NCBI RefSeq assembly: GCF_000760695.4
Contig: NZ_JHEG04000001.1
Location: 7,154,478 to 7,218,477 of the forward strand
DNA: 64,000 nucleotides
Source of the DNA: Tolypothrix bouteillei VB521301
GTDB lineage: Bacteria; Cyanobacteriota; Cyanobacteriia; Cyanobacteriales; Nostocaceae
Reading direction: 5' to 3'
Part shown: positions 26,372 through 35,573 of the stretch, piece after piece
Layout of the letters: each line of letters opens with the position of its first letter
Position numbering within the stretch: position 1 is the stretch's first letter
Made by a program: the position numbers and the translations under genes
Notes under the pieces: model-generated
What the model was told of the DNA's origin: nothing
Seen by the model: the letters and a program-made list of their open reading frames with translations, nothing else
Database searches by the model: none

Positions 26372-26918
26372 AAAAATACGGTGGACAATTGCCGATCTAG
26401 AGCTATTTCCAGATGACGGAAAACGTTATGAAATTATTGATGGAGAATTATTTGTGACTAGAGCGCCTCACTGGAAACATCAAGAGGTATGTGTAAAAAT
26501 AGGTACACAATTAGAAATTTGGTCAACTCAGACAGGATTGGGAAAAGTTGCCTTTGCACCAGGTATCATTTTTACCGATGCTGACAACGTAATTCCTGAT
26601 GTGGTTTGGGTAAGTCATGAACGATTGACAGAATTATTAGATGAAGCAGGATATTTGACAGGTGCGCCAGAATTGGTCATTGAGGTATTATCTCCTGGAG
26701 AAAAACAGGAAAAGCGAGACCGTGAGTTAAAGTTAAAACTGTACTCAGTTCAAGGAGTGCATGAATATTGGATATTTGACCGCGAAAGGCAAAAGGTGGA
26801 GATTTACTGTAGAGAAAATGCTATTTTGAAACTTGCTGCAACCATGTATAAAGACGATAATTTAACCAGTCCTCTTTTGCCAGGATTTAGTTGTACTGTT
26901 GAACGTTTGTTCGGATAA
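26352..26918 (+). CDS. Uma2-family (DUF820) PD-(D/E)XK-type protein
   Basis: The 188-residue protein has the conserved Uma2 layout: WTIADLELFPDDGKRYEIIDGELFV at the N-terminus, then the core IPDVVWVSHERL, ELVIEVLSPGEKQEKRDRELKLK and VHEYWIFD, with the nuclease-like Asp and Glu-x-Leu residues intact. Uma2 proteins are strongly expanded in cyanobacteria and are predicted endonucleases with unclear biology. A related fragment on the - strand at 33220-33415 is decayed. The start overlaps the small frame ending at 26371. Confidence 0.85.
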   Translation: MRSTTTEKIRWTIADLELFPDDGKRYEIIDGELFVTRAPHWKHQEVCVKIGTQLEIWSTQTGLGKVAFAPGIIFTDADNVIPDVVWVSHERLTELLDEAGYLTGAPELVIEVLSPGEKQEKRDRELKLKLYSVQGVHEYWIFDRERQKVEIYCRENAILKLAATMYKDDNLTSPLLPGFSCTVERLFG

Positions 26919-26997
26919 TAACAATAAAAAAACGCATAGCAGCGAACGGATGCATCGCAACTGCAAACCAGCGATCGCTATTTGCGCCCAGTGAGTT

Positions 26998-28023
26998 ATG
27001 TCACCAAACAAAATTGAAAAACTGACTCCGGAGCAAGAAGCTTTGATTCCTGTTTATCGGGAAAAGTGGAGAAGTATTTTACTTTCAACTGAAAGGATCG
27101 ATCGAGAAAAAGCAGCAGCAGCAGTACAAGAAGCTTATGCTTTAATCGGTCTATCGGCACCTGAGATTATTTTTTATAATAGTCCTAACGAAGCTTGGAA
27201 AAAACCTTGGAATTGGTATGCCATATCTGAGAAATTCTATTTGGAAGATTCAGATGCTCTATTGAGAGAGGTTACAAACCAGCTTGAAGATGAAGTAGAA
27301 AGTAAACTATACACTGAGATTGCTCAACAGTTACAAAATCTATGGAGGGAAATGGATTTCAAGCTGTGTTGGGATATAGATATAAGAGACGACTTTTGTG
27401 TGCAATTTAACTGGACTACACCTGTAGATTTAGCTAATAACTTAAGTGTTATTGACTTTTGTTATTCTGTCTTAAATATTTCTCCTTCACAAAATCAATG
27501 GTCAGTATGTCAGAGGTTAGCTCAAAATTGTGGCTGGATTTTTCATAGTGAAGGACTGTGTGGAATTTGCGATCGCCCTACCAAACTCTCCTTCGACCAA
27601 CAACAACGGCTTCATGCTGAAGGCGAACCAGCCATTCAATTTAGTGATGGATATAGTCTTTATTCCTATCATGGCGTAACATTACCAGAGAAATATGGCA
27701 AAATACATCCAAACGAATGGCAAGCTCAATGGCTTTTAGAAGAAAAGAACGCTGAATTACGACGAGCTTTAATTCAAGGTATCGGCTACTCTCGCCTGCT
27801 CTTAGAATTGCAAGCGACAGAGTTAGATGTCTATCAACAATACACTTTACTACAGATAAATCATCCTGTAGATATCGAGCCAATCTGTTTACTAAAGATG
27901 ACTTGTCCGAGTACAAGCTTTATTCACGTATTACGCGTACCACCTAATCTAATATCAGCACGGGAAGCCATTCGCTGGGTAAATTGGGGAATCGATCCAG
28001 AAGATATAAGAGTGCAGACTTGA
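26998..28023 (+). CDS. DUF6745-family protein of unknown function
   Basis: The 341-residue soluble protein begins LTPEQEALIPVYREKWRSILLSTERIDRE, a common N-terminus in this cyanobacterial/actinobacterial family. It carries the CGICDRPTKLSFDQQQRLHAE and YSLYSYHGVTLPEKYG segments (about residues 190-230) that define DUF6745. A conserved Cys pair (CGIC) could bind metal. It stands alone: the Uma2 gene ends 79 bp upstream, and the next gene is on the other strand. No function is known. ATG 26998 has no strong ribosome binding site. Confidence 0.7.
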   Translation: MSPNKIEKLTPEQEALIPVYREKWRSILLSTERIDREKAAAAVQEAYALIGLSAPEIIFYNSPNEAWKKPWNWYAISEKFYLEDSDALLREVTNQLEDEVESKLYTEIAQQLQNLWREMDFKLCWDIDIRDDFCVQFNWTTPVDLANNLSVIDFCYSVLNISPSQNQWSVCQRLAQNCGWIFHSEGLCGICDRPTKLSFDQQQRLHAEGEPAIQFSDGYSLYSYHGVTLPEKYGKIHPNEWQAQWLLEEKNAELRRALIQGIGYSRLLLELQATELDVYQQYTLLQINHPVDIEPICLLKMTCPSTSFIHVLRVPPNLISAREAIRWVNWGIDPEDIRVQT

Positions 28024-28144
28024 ATTTGCTATTGTAAAAAAGTGCTATGCGCTTGCACAGCACAAATACTGACCGGATGGAAGCAGTCTTCCGGTAACCT
28101 AAAAACTTTCAAAAAGTAATATGATTGACTGCTGCTTGTAAGTG

Positions 28145-28864
28145 CTATGGAAAATGCACTTTGTATAAGTCAAACAACTCCCCTTCCAACTGTTTATCGA
28201 CCTTAGCACCGACAGATGAGATCGCACCTTTCCAAGCTTCCATTGATTCTAGAAAAACCTCTGCACCTAAATATGTTTCTAGAACAGCCCAATCCAAAGC
28301 TAACGGTTTTTCCGGATTGAGAACATCAAAAACAAAATATCCTCCCCCTTTCAAGACTCTCTTAACTTCCTCCATTACGCCCAACCAGTAATCAAGGGGA
28401 TAGTAGCAACTCCAACCTGTTGCGATCGCAAGGTCAAATTGAGCGTTATCGTATTGCAATTGACGAGCACTTCCTAAAGCAACACCTTTAAATAGCTTGG
28501 AATTGAGTTGAGGACCGCGACTATTCAAAACATCTCGTGCTACCGTGCTGATTTCTTGACCGGAAAAAAGAGCTTCCCACTCCCGCCAAGGATAAATTAA
28601 AAAGCTAACACCACAACCAATATCCAAACAGCGCTGATTCTTGCGAGGAAGCTGTATTTCCCAAAAAGGAGAAGCAATTTTTGCATTCAAAATTCCCGTT
28701 ACCCATTCTTGATAAATCGGCATAGATTTGACTTCTTCTGGGAGTTCTGAAGCTTCATTTTGATATTGTCGATTGAAGCGAGTGGCAACAATTGTTTCGA
28801 TTTCAGTATAGTCTTGATGTTTTGTTAGGGAAAGCTCAGTAAATTTAGACGGTTTCTTTTCCAT
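28145..28864 (-). CDS. Class I SAM-dependent methyltransferase
   Basis: The product (239 residues from ATG 28864; a GTG at 28948 would add 28) is a Rossmann-fold methyltransferase. Motif I is RCLDIGCGVSFLIYPW, the acidic strand-2 loop GQEIS, motif IV FDLAIATGWSCYYPLDYW, and VKRVLKGGGYFVFDVLNPE follows. The YYPLDYW insertion is unusual enough to mark a specific subfamily, but the substrate is unknown. The longer start is disfavoured because it is GTG and the extra residues include a HIP1-coded stretch. The gene is monocistronic. Confidence 0.75.
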   Translation of the reverse strand: MEKKPSKFTELSLTKHQDYTEIETIVATRFNRQYQNEASELPEEVKSMPIYQEWVTGILNAKIASPFWEIQLPRKNQRCLDIGCGVSFLIYPWREWEALFSGQEISTVARDVLNSRGPQLNSKLFKGVALGSARQLQYDNAQFDLAIATGWSCYYPLDYWLGVMEEVKRVLKGGGYFVFDVLNPEKPLALDWAVLETYLGAEVFLESMEAWKGAISSVGAKVDKQLEGELFDLYKVHFP

Positions 28865-29033
28865 AGGTTCTACATGACACGCAGTGATGCTCAGTTTTAA
28901 CCTAAAAGGCTCACAAAGCGATCGCTTTATAGCCATCATAACCTTCACGCTTTATGCCTGTAAGCGTCAGCAAATTATGCTGGAAGTCAATTTTATACCT
29001 TAGCACAACAAGTACAAAAAACTTGACAAATAT

Positions 29034-29064
29034 CTATCTTGTGATTTCCGGTATCACAAGATAG
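29034..29064. terminator. Strong hairpin, likely terminator
   Basis: Perfect 12-bp stem CTATCTTGTGAT (29034-29045) and ATCACAAGATAG (29053-29064), 7-nt loop, followed on the + strand by AATTTTTT. The flanking genes are both on the - strand, so it may serve the pentapeptide gene in reverse. Confidence 0.6.
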
Positions 29065-29146
29065 AATTTTTTCGCGACTAGTATAACGCTTGTGAATGAG
29101 GCTTTTGTCTCAATACTAGTGGTATGGTTATTTCCGCCGCACTCCA

Positions 29147-29854
29147 CTAGTCATTTTCCTCTGCGTTTAATACTGTTTTATCCAAATTAGCCTTCTCCAG
29201 ATTAGCGCCACTGAGGTTAGCGTCATGAAGGTCTGCTTCACTTAAAGAAGCATGAGTCAGATTTGCTACAACAAGCTCTGCACCAGATAAATCTGCCTCA
29301 TCGAGCTCCGCACCACTTAAGTTAGCTTCCTTCAGAGTTGCTTCATTTAAAGAAGCTTGGTGTAACTCTGCTACGACTAAGTCCGCTTGGTTGAGATTTG
29401 CGTCATTCAAGATCGCCCCATCTAAAACGGCTCCATCCAAAATTGCTTCACTCAAATTTGCTCCACTTAAATCTGCATCTGCCAAAGAAGATCGACTTAA
29501 GTCCGCGTGACTGAGGCTTGCTTGAGTGAGTATTGCCCTGTCTAAGATTGCTCCCTCCAGCATTGCTCCATCTAGAACGGCAGCACTCAAATCTGCTTCA
29601 ATCAGGTTAGCTTCACACAAGATAGCGCCATTCAAATAAATACCTTGCATTTTGGCATGATTTAAGTCAGTTTGGCTCAAATCGGCTCGACTTAAGTCTG
29701 TCTCGCTTAAGTCAACCCCACTCAAATTAGCTTTTCGCAATTGAATGCCTTGTAAACTTTTTCCACTCAAATCTACTCCACTTAAGTCAACTCCATGAAA
29801 ATTGCGTTCTCCAGAAGCATAACGTTCGAGAACTTCATCAGCATTTATGGGCAT
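29147..29854 (-). CDS. Pentapeptide-repeat protein
   Basis: Nearly all of the 235 residues consist of about 40 tandem A(D/N)LXX pentapeptides (for example LSGADL, LSEADL, LNQADL), which fold into a right-handed quadrilateral beta-helix. There is no signal peptide or membrane segment, so it is probably cytoplasmic. Some such proteins mimic DNA and protect gyrase, but most cyanobacterial members are of unknown function. A ribosome binding site (AGAGG) lies about 14 bp before the ATG. It is monocistronic. Confidence 0.9.
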   Translation of the reverse strand: MPINADEVLERYASGERNFHGVDLSGVDLSGKSLQGIQLRKANLSGVDLSETDLSRADLSQTDLNHAKMQGIYLNGAILCEANLIEADLSAAVLDGAMLEGAILDRAILTQASLSHADLSRSSLADADLSGANLSEAILDGAVLDGAILNDANLNQADLVVAELHQASLNEATLKEANLSGAELDEADLSGAELVVANLTHASLSEADLHDANLSGANLEKANLDKTVLNAEEND

Positions 29855-30093
29855 ACTTTTTGTTAACCTCTATATGAAGCTTGTATAGTGATTACTATCT
29901 ATCTTGCTTGTTAAAACTAATAACCGTGTGAGCTAGAAGGCGTATCTGTGAGAGAGAAAATTTTCCTTTGCTTTCTCTACCGTTAGAATGATACTAGTCA
30001 TGCATTGCATTAATTTTGTAGAGTAGGTCTGAGTGGTTGACTCATCAGAATTAATGCGATAAACCACTAGTCTCCCAAAGCCAAGCATCAAAA

Positions 30094-30591
30094 ATGCCTA
30101 GACCTCAACGTATTGAACCCAGCCCCGGACAAGAATCAGTATGGGATTATCCACGTCCACCTCGCCTTGAGGACACAGACAAACACATTCAGATTGTTTT
30201 TAATGATCTCACTATAGTAGATACTCGCGGTGCCAAACGCGTTTTAGAAACAAGTCACCCTCCTGTGTATTACATCCCACCTACAGACATTAAGATGGAA
30301 TATTTATTGCCGTTATCTCAATCCAGCTTTTGTGAGTGGAAGGGAAATGCAGGTTATTATACAGTTCGTGTTGGTGATAAAGAAGCTCAGAGTGCTGCAT
30401 GGTTCTATCCCAACCCTACACCTAGTTTTGCATCAATCAAAGACTATGTAGCTTTTTACGCGCATCTTATGGATGCTTGTTACGTTAATGGAGAGAAAGT
30501 ACAGCCTCAACCAGGGAATTTTTACGGCGGTTGGATTACAAGTGATATTGTTGGACCTTTTAAAGGTAGCCCTGGTTCTTGGGGATGGTAG
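30094..30591 (+). CDS. DUF427-family protein
   Basis: The 165-residue protein matches the DUF427 fold: DYPRPPRLEDTDKHIQIVFN, RVLETSHPPVYYIPPTDI, FCEWKGNAGYYTV and WFYPNPTPSF are its typical segments. The C-terminus has an extension ending GFYGGWITSDIVGPFKG-type sequence. These small cytoplasmic proteins have a compact beta-barrel and unknown function. The gene stands alone between the pentapeptide gene and the photoreceptor-like gene. Confidence 0.8.
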   Translation: MPRPQRIEPSPGQESVWDYPRPPRLEDTDKHIQIVFNDLTIVDTRGAKRVLETSHPPVYYIPPTDIKMEYLLPLSQSSFCEWKGNAGYYTVRVGDKEAQSAAWFYPNPTPSFASIKDYVAFYAHLMDACYVNGEKVQPQPGNFYGGWITSDIVGPFKGSPGSWGW

Positions 30592-30630
30592 TTATTTTCT
30601 TAAGAAGGCAAAAGCCAGAAAGCCTTTCGC

Positions 30631-33003
30631 CTAACTTAAACTATTGCCATAAATATTTTTAAAATCATTAATAATACTTGCAATTTCCAGAATCATTTGC
30701 TCGGTAGCATTAATAGCTAGTGTTTGCTCGTTTGTAGCTTGAGTAATTTCCTCTACAAGCAAGTTCATTTGAGTATCGATATTTGTAATCCCATCGAATT
30801 TTTCTTGAATGACCTCTACCCATTGAGTTCCTGCTGTGACTTGCTCTGCTCCCATCCCAATAGCTTCAAATGCCTCTTGGATCTCTACCTGAATTTTTGC
30901 CACAAAGCATTCCGTTTCTTCTATATTCCCTTTCAACTGTCGCATCGAACCTAAAACTTTATCTGCTAGTGCAATACTCTCTTGGTCGCTACTGTTTCGA
31001 GTTGCTTTAAGTGCAACATTCATAGCTTGAAGATTCAGTTCGGAAATGGTATTGCTGACATACAGCACGGTTGAGGATAGGTTTTGCGATAACTCATCTA
31101 TAAGTTCAATTTTTTCAGCAGCTTTTACAATGGCTTGTTGGATCGTAATAACACTACTGGTCATGCGATCGATAGTTTCTTGACCCGTTTGTACAACACG
31201 TTCAACTTCCTGTCTTTCGAGTTTCAGTTGTTGAATAGTTGCATCAACTGCGGGAACTAAATTAGCCACAACCTGAATGCGATCGCAAGCAGCTTGGACA
31301 CACTTCAATTGTTTTGAGGCTTCTTCTGCTATACTCTGAATCGCTGTTTGTCGCTCTCTTAGCAGTTCTGATACCTGATGCTGAAGCACTTCATTTTGGT
31401 GATACTGCTGAACAGAGCTTGCTTCAACTGCTTGGTATGCTTGCTCTATCTGATTCACCAATCGAGCATGATCGAGAGCAAACCCTACTTGTGCAGCGAC
31501 TTGAGCAAATAAATCAATTTCTACCTGTCGCCAATTACGGGGTGCAGAGCATTGATGGGCAATCAATAAACCAAATAACTTATCGTCTTTGAGAATAGGA
31601 GCTACTAAATTTGCCTTCACCGCAAATGGTTCTAGTTGACCGATATGACAGGGACTCAAACCCGCTTCATAAACATTGTTGGTTGCTTGAACCCGTCCTG
31701 CTTGATATTGGTCTACGTATCCCTCTGCAAAACAAGGGTCTTTAATATTCGCTCGCAATGCCTTTGGAAACCCAGGAAGCACTGATTCAGCAAGGACAGT
31801 TCCGTACCAGTTTTCATCAAAACCAAACACGAGCACTCGATCGCTTCTCAGTTCCTTGCGAGTTTCTTCTACGGTAGTTTTGAGAATATCTTCCTCATGC
31901 AAGGATGCACGAATGCGTCGGGTAATGTCGATAAAGACTTGACGCCGATCCGCTTTTTCATCCACTTGCTCTAACAACCTAGCATGGTCAAGCGCAAATC
32001 CAATCTGGGACGCTAGCTGAGTAAATAAATCAATCTCAGGCTGCTGCCACGAACGAGGACCGGAACACTGATGGGCGATAAATAAACCGTATAATTGGTT
32101 GTTTGTAATAATTGGAGCAATAAGATTTGCCTTCACCGCAAATCGTTCTAGTAGACCAATATGGCAATCATTTAGACCTGCTTGGTAAATATTGTCAATT
32201 GCACGAACGCGACCCTGAAGATATTTTTCTACGTAACCTGCAGCAAAACAGGGTTCGTGTATTGTTGACCATAAAGCTTTTGGCAAACCAGATCCGACTG
32301 ATTCTGCCACAAAAGTTCCATCCCAATTTGTATCAAAGCGAAAGACGCTGACACGGTCAGTTTTAAAAACTTCGCGAACTTCCTCAACCGCAGTTCTCAA
32401 AACATCTTCTTCAGAACGCGCTCCCCAAATGCGGTGACTGACACTAAGTAACAGTTGTGAGAGTTCGGTTGCCACTTCCTGTTTCCACAGTAATTCTGGA
32501 AGTTGGTCTTCTATTAATTTTAAATTGGCTTCTAATGCCACCAGTTCGTCTTTTCCACCTACGCGATCGCGAATACTCATCCCTTCTCGATACAGCCGAT
32601 TCACCACAGCCGTAGAGGTTACCGCAGCATTGAGAACCTGACGCACGGCACGATTCATGAAGAAGGTTGCGATCGCACCTGCCGATAATGCTGTTACGAG
32701 AGTACTCATCAGCAAGATTTGTCTTTGGCGCTCCAGTTCGGATTTTGCATTTTGAGATTGTCCTGCTTGGGAGCTTTGCTGGTGAGCCACCTGAGCGCCC
32801 AAATAACTAGCTGTACCGACTGCCAGTACTGGAAATACACTAACAGTAAGTGCCAAAGCCATCGCTTTCTGCTTCAAACTCCATTGTTGCCTTTTGTTTC
32901 CTGAAGGAAACTCTGGTGGCTTACCATTCTGAGTAGAGTTGCCACGAGAATTTTTGGCAATAGTTTCACTGGTATGAGGTTGAGAGGATGGGGTTTGAGT
33001 CAT
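30631..33003 (-). CDS. Tandem cyanobacteriochrome-like GAF protein with degenerate MCP tail
   Basis: The 790-residue protein has two N-terminal membrane segments (about 47-68 and 97-116), two GAF domains (about 195-345 and 365-515), a coiled coil, and a C-terminal helical domain laid out like a chemoreceptor signalling tip. Both GAF domains carry the CBCR canonical Cys-His (Cys280-His281, Cys452-His453) and a second Cys exactly 28 residues earlier (Cys252 in EPCF, Cys424 in DPCF). That spacing is characteristic of DXCF dual-cysteine photoreceptors such as PixJ. The tip (NLQAMNVALKATRNSSDQES) is far from the usual NLLALNAAIEAARAGE, so coupling to CheA/CheW is doubtful. It likely senses light. 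Confidence 0.8.
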   Translation of the reverse strand: MTQTPSSQPHTSETIAKNSRGNSTQNGKPPEFPSGNKRQQWSLKQKAMALALTVSVFPVLAVGTASYLGAQVAHQQSSQAGQSQNAKSELERQRQILLMSTLVTALSAGAIATFFMNRAVRQVLNAAVTSTAVVNRLYREGMSIRDRVGGKDELVALEANLKLIEDQLPELLWKQEVATELSQLLLSVSHRIWGARSEEDVLRTAVEEVREVFKTDRVSVFRFDTNWDGTFVAESVGSGLPKALWSTIHEPCFAAGYVEKYLQGRVRAIDNIYQAGLNDCHIGLLERFAVKANLIAPIITNNQLYGLFIAHQCSGPRSWQQPEIDLFTQLASQIGFALDHARLLEQVDEKADRRQVFIDITRRIRASLHEEDILKTTVEETRKELRSDRVLVFGFDENWYGTVLAESVLPGFPKALRANIKDPCFAEGYVDQYQAGRVQATNNVYEAGLSPCHIGQLEPFAVKANLVAPILKDDKLFGLLIAHQCSAPRNWRQVEIDLFAQVAAQVGFALDHARLVNQIEQAYQAVEASSVQQYHQNEVLQHQVSELLRERQTAIQSIAEEASKQLKCVQAACDRIQVVANLVPAVDATIQQLKLERQEVERVVQTGQETIDRMTSSVITIQQAIVKAAEKIELIDELSQNLSSTVLYVSNTISELNLQAMNVALKATRNSSDQESIALADKVLGSMRQLKGNIEETECFVAKIQVEIQEAFEAIGMGAEQVTAGTQWVEVIQEKFDGITNIDTQMNLLVEEITQATNEQTLAINATEQMILEIASIINDFKNIYGNSLS

Positions 33004-33219
33004 GAATGATGTTCCATTATCTCATAGGCTAGGTAGATAGTAGATGCTGACGATGGAGAGTTTTGAGAATTAAAGAATTATATACTGAGATAAAATAATT
33101 GATGCTCCGTTAAGATCTACACCGTATTTACCGAGACATCAGGATAAAAATATTTGGTCAATAATTTCCAGAAGACAATCAGTATCATTATTGATTTATA
33201 TAAAAATTGGTCGGAAATT

Positions 33220-33415
33220 TTAAATAAAACCAGGAAGAATATCTTCTTCAGATAAACCTGTAGGAGATTGTCAAACTTCAGGTGTTCTATCAAGATGATA
33301 AAAGACTGCTTGTTTATCTTTGGGATTAATTAACCAACCCAGTTGTAAGCCATTCGCCAAGTATTCTTGCATCTTAGCTTTAGTATCTTCTACATCATCA
33401 GTTTCAGAAACCAGT
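33220..33415 (-). pseudogene. C-terminal fragment of a decayed Uma2 gene
   Basis: On the - strand the frame reads LVSETDDVEDTKAKMQEY, then LQLGWLINPK and FYHLDRTPEV, the C-terminal half of Uma2. It hits TGA and continues in frame with LSEEDILPGFI and a TAA at 33222-33220, again the family's ending. The N-terminal half is missing. The region 33004-33219 holds nothing else recognisable. Confidence 0.7.
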
Positions 33416-33442
33416 CATACTGCAACAGACAAGAAAAATATC

Positions 33443-33724
33443 ATGAAGGAGATAGTTGCGGAAAAGTCTTTTGGCTCTTTAAAAACTAAAACTAAAAACG
33501 ATGTAAGTGAAACTCAAAGCAAAGAATTTTCACGGGAAACAAAATCAGCAGCTTATATCAGAGATGTCTTACCTGGTTTTCCACGATGTAAAATCTGTGA
33601 TGCCTACCTTCCCAGCCGCTTTATCTCTATAGACCATAAAAAAAGAAAAGCAGATGGTGGCTTAGGTACTTTAGACAATGCACAATTGAGTCATCCATAT
33701 TGTAATACGACATTCAAAAATTGA
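33443..33724 (+). CDS. HNH endonuclease fragment, C-terminal part only
   Basis: From ATG 33443 (preceded by no clear ribosome binding site) 93 residues follow. The C-terminal half is a complete HNH motif: CKICD, SIDHKKRK, DGG, DNAQLSHPYCN. Full-length relatives carry a large N-terminal domain (DUF262 or similar) before the sequence AAYIRDVLPGFPRCKIC, so this is probably the surviving 3' end of a larger gene. An ATG at 33320 in the same frame only adds sequence antisense to the Uma2 relic. Expression is uncertain. Confidence 0.6.
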   Translation: MKEIVAEKSFGSLKTKTKNDVSETQSKEFSRETKSAAYIRDVLPGFPRCKICDAYLPSRFISIDHKKRKADGGLGTLDNAQLSHPYCNTTFKN

Positions 33725-33745
33725 GCGGCTACCGCTAATCTAGTA

Positions 33746-33769
33746 GTGTGCTAGCAACTGTTAGCACAC
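33746..33769. terminator. Hairpin between convergent HNH and phnE genes
   Basis: Perfect 8-bp stem GTGTGCTA (33746-33753) and TAGCACAC (33762-33769) with an 8-nt loop, between the ends of two convergent genes. It has no long T-tract. Confidence 0.45.
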
Positions 33770-33774
33770 GATAA

Positions 33775-34575
33775 CTACATTGAATCCAATCGCTGACGCA
33801 ATTTGCTACTAAGAGCGTCGATTATAGTAACGACAACGCATAATATTAATATCATGGTGGTTGCCTTGGTATACTCAAAACCGTCAATATAACTCTTTAA
33901 TTCAAAACCAAAACCACCTGCACCAACTGCACCCAGAACTGATGCTGCTCGGATATTATACTCAAACATCCATAAGGTATAACCTAACATTAAAGGCAGC
34001 ACTTGAGGTAACAAACCATATTGAGCAACTTGTAACCGAGACGCACCTGCAACTTGTAAAGATTCTATAGAACGGGGATCGACAGCTTCAATTGCTTGTT
34101 GATAAAATTTTGCCAAATAACCAATAGTATAAATTCCCAAAGCTAGAGTTCCTGCAAGTGGACCTAGCCCGGTTGCAGCTACAAATAACAAACCAAGAAT
34201 AATTGAAGGAACAGAACGAACAGCATTTTGTAGAAAATTAGCCAACCATCGCAGCCATACAGGAGCTACATTACGAGCACTCGCAACAGCAATGGGTAAA
34301 GAAAGTAATGCTCCAATCGTAGTTCCCAAAACAGACATCTGTACAGTTTCTACCAGTGCTTTAGCTGTTTTATATAAAATATCCCAACTGGTATTTGGGG
34401 GAAATAACCGCGAAACAAAATCAATGATGTGGAACCAGCTATCTTTTAGGAGTTGGAAATCAACTTTCAGACCTTGCAACGCCCAACCATAAACGATAAT
34501 AACAATACACGCCATGAGTAAGTGACTTACCCAAGAAAAGCGTTTCCAAAAACGAGAAAGATTTTTCATATTCAT
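33775..34575 (-). CDS. phnE: Phosphonate/phosphite-type ABC transporter permease
   Basis: The 266-residue permease has about six membrane segments and the PhnE/MetI-type signature EAVDPRSIESLQVAGASRLQVAQYGLLPQVLP (about 165-195), followed by EYNIRAASVLGAVGAGGFG. It forms the membrane channel for the transporter encoded with the ATPase and binding protein upstream (order phnD, phnC, phnE). Substrate could be phosphonate, phosphite or phosphate; no C-P lyase or phosphite dehydrogenase is in the window. The gene ends convergently with the HNH fragment. Confidence 0.88.
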   Translation of the reverse strand: MNMKNLSRFWKRFSWVSHLLMACIVIIVYGWALQGLKVDFQLLKDSWFHIIDFVSRLFPPNTSWDILYKTAKALVETVQMSVLGTTIGALLSLPIAVASARNVAPVWLRWLANFLQNAVRSVPSIILGLLFVAATGLGPLAGTLALGIYTIGYLAKFYQQAIEAVDPRSIESLQVAGASRLQVAQYGLLPQVLPLMLGYTLWMFEYNIRAASVLGAVGAGGFGFELKSYIDGFEYTKATTMILILCVVVTIIDALSSKLRQRLDSM

Positions 34576-34637
34576 TAACGATTCAGTGCTGGAGAGTGGA
34601 GGTTAGAATTAAACACTCATTCCCCAGCAATCGGTTC

Positions 34638-35381
34638 CTAGTTTCCGATATTTCCTCGAGCAAATGTAGCCTGCAAACTGTTATCGCAACTCCCGTCATA
34701 AATAACACGTCCAGCATCCAAAATAATAGCTCGTTGTGCGTATTCTGCAGCAACTCCCAAATCGTGTAAAACGGTGACAATTGTCATACCTTGCTTGGAA
34801 TGGAGTTGAGCTAGAGTTTCCATAACTTGTTTGGAAGCCATAATATCCAAGCCCGTAATTGGTTCATCTGCTAAAAGAATCTCTGGCGATTGAATTAAAG
34901 CTCTGGCAATTGCGACTCGTTGCTGCTGTCCACCACTTAAATGACCAGTTTTTTGATAAGCCTGTTCCTTCAACCCTAACTGTTCTAGCAGTTCTAATGC
35001 TTGACGGCGATCGCTTTTAGGAAACCCAAACAGAGTTTGCCAAGTTGTCCTCACGCCAAGACGTCCGCACAGTACATTTTCAATTGCTGATAACTGGCGA
35101 ATTAATCCCCCACCTTGAAACAACATCGCCACGTTCCGTCGAATAGTCGGCAACGTGCGAGAATTTAATGGCACACCATTGACGTGAATTGTTCCCCGTG
35201 AAATTGGAACTAACCCAACTAGCGATCGCAACAAAGTCGATTTCCCTGCACCATTCAGCCCCAACAACACAACAAATTCACCGCGATTAATTTCAAAATT
35301 AACCCGATTTAAAATGGGACGTTCCAAAGTTGTGGAATAGACTGTTTCTACGTTTTGACAGTGAATTATTGATTTAGTCAT
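34638..35381 (-). CDS. phnC: Phosphonate/phosphite-type ABC transporter ATPase
   Basis: The 247-residue ATPase has Walker A LLGLNGAGKSTLLRS, Q-loop FQGG, signature HLSGGQQQRVAIARAL, Walker B ILLADEPITGLD and switch His in VLHDLGVA. Similarity to PhnC is strongest in the segment FQGGGLIRQLSAIENVLCGRLG. It energises the permease 62 bp downstream. The gene starts with ATG 35381, separated from phnD by a 192-bp spacer with repeat tracts that may weaken cotranscription. Confidence 0.88.
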   Translation of the reverse strand: MTKSIIHCQNVETVYSTTLERPILNRVNFEINRGEFVVLLGLNGAGKSTLLRSLVGLVPISRGTIHVNGVPLNSRTLPTIRRNVAMLFQGGGLIRQLSAIENVLCGRLGVRTTWQTLFGFPKSDRRQALELLEQLGLKEQAYQKTGHLSGGQQQRVAIARALIQSPEILLADEPITGLDIMASKQVMETLAQLHSKQGMTIVTVLHDLGVAAEYAQRAIILDAGRVIYDGSCDNSLQATFARGNIGN

Positions 35382-35383
35382 AT

Positions 35384-35573
35384 GCTAATTGCTAAGTGCT
35401 AATGGCTAATGGCTAATTGTTAATTACTTTTAGCCCTCCCTTGTATCTCCTTACGGAGAAGCTTTGCATCGCGAAGCTATGCCCGCAACGGCTTACACCA
35501 GTTGCCAGGGCGTGGGAAACCCGCCCGCAGCACGCTTACTCACCATTAGCCATTAGCCATTAGCCATTAGCTA
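35384..35573. repeat. Inverted pair of heptamer tracts flanking a dispersed repeat, inside the phn operon
   Basis: GCTAATG-type heptamers (35387-35425) and the complementary CATTAGC-type heptamers (35542-35570) face each other. Between them lies a dispersed repeat with GAAGCTTTGC/GCGAAGC and GGGAAACCC words. The intercistronic spacer can fold into a long hairpin and may cause differential expression of phnD over phnCE. Confidence 0.6.

Noticed and set aside
33320..33442. N-terminal 41 codons of the longer HNH frame
   Set aside because: They are antisense to a recognisable Uma2 fragment, so the longer start is not real.
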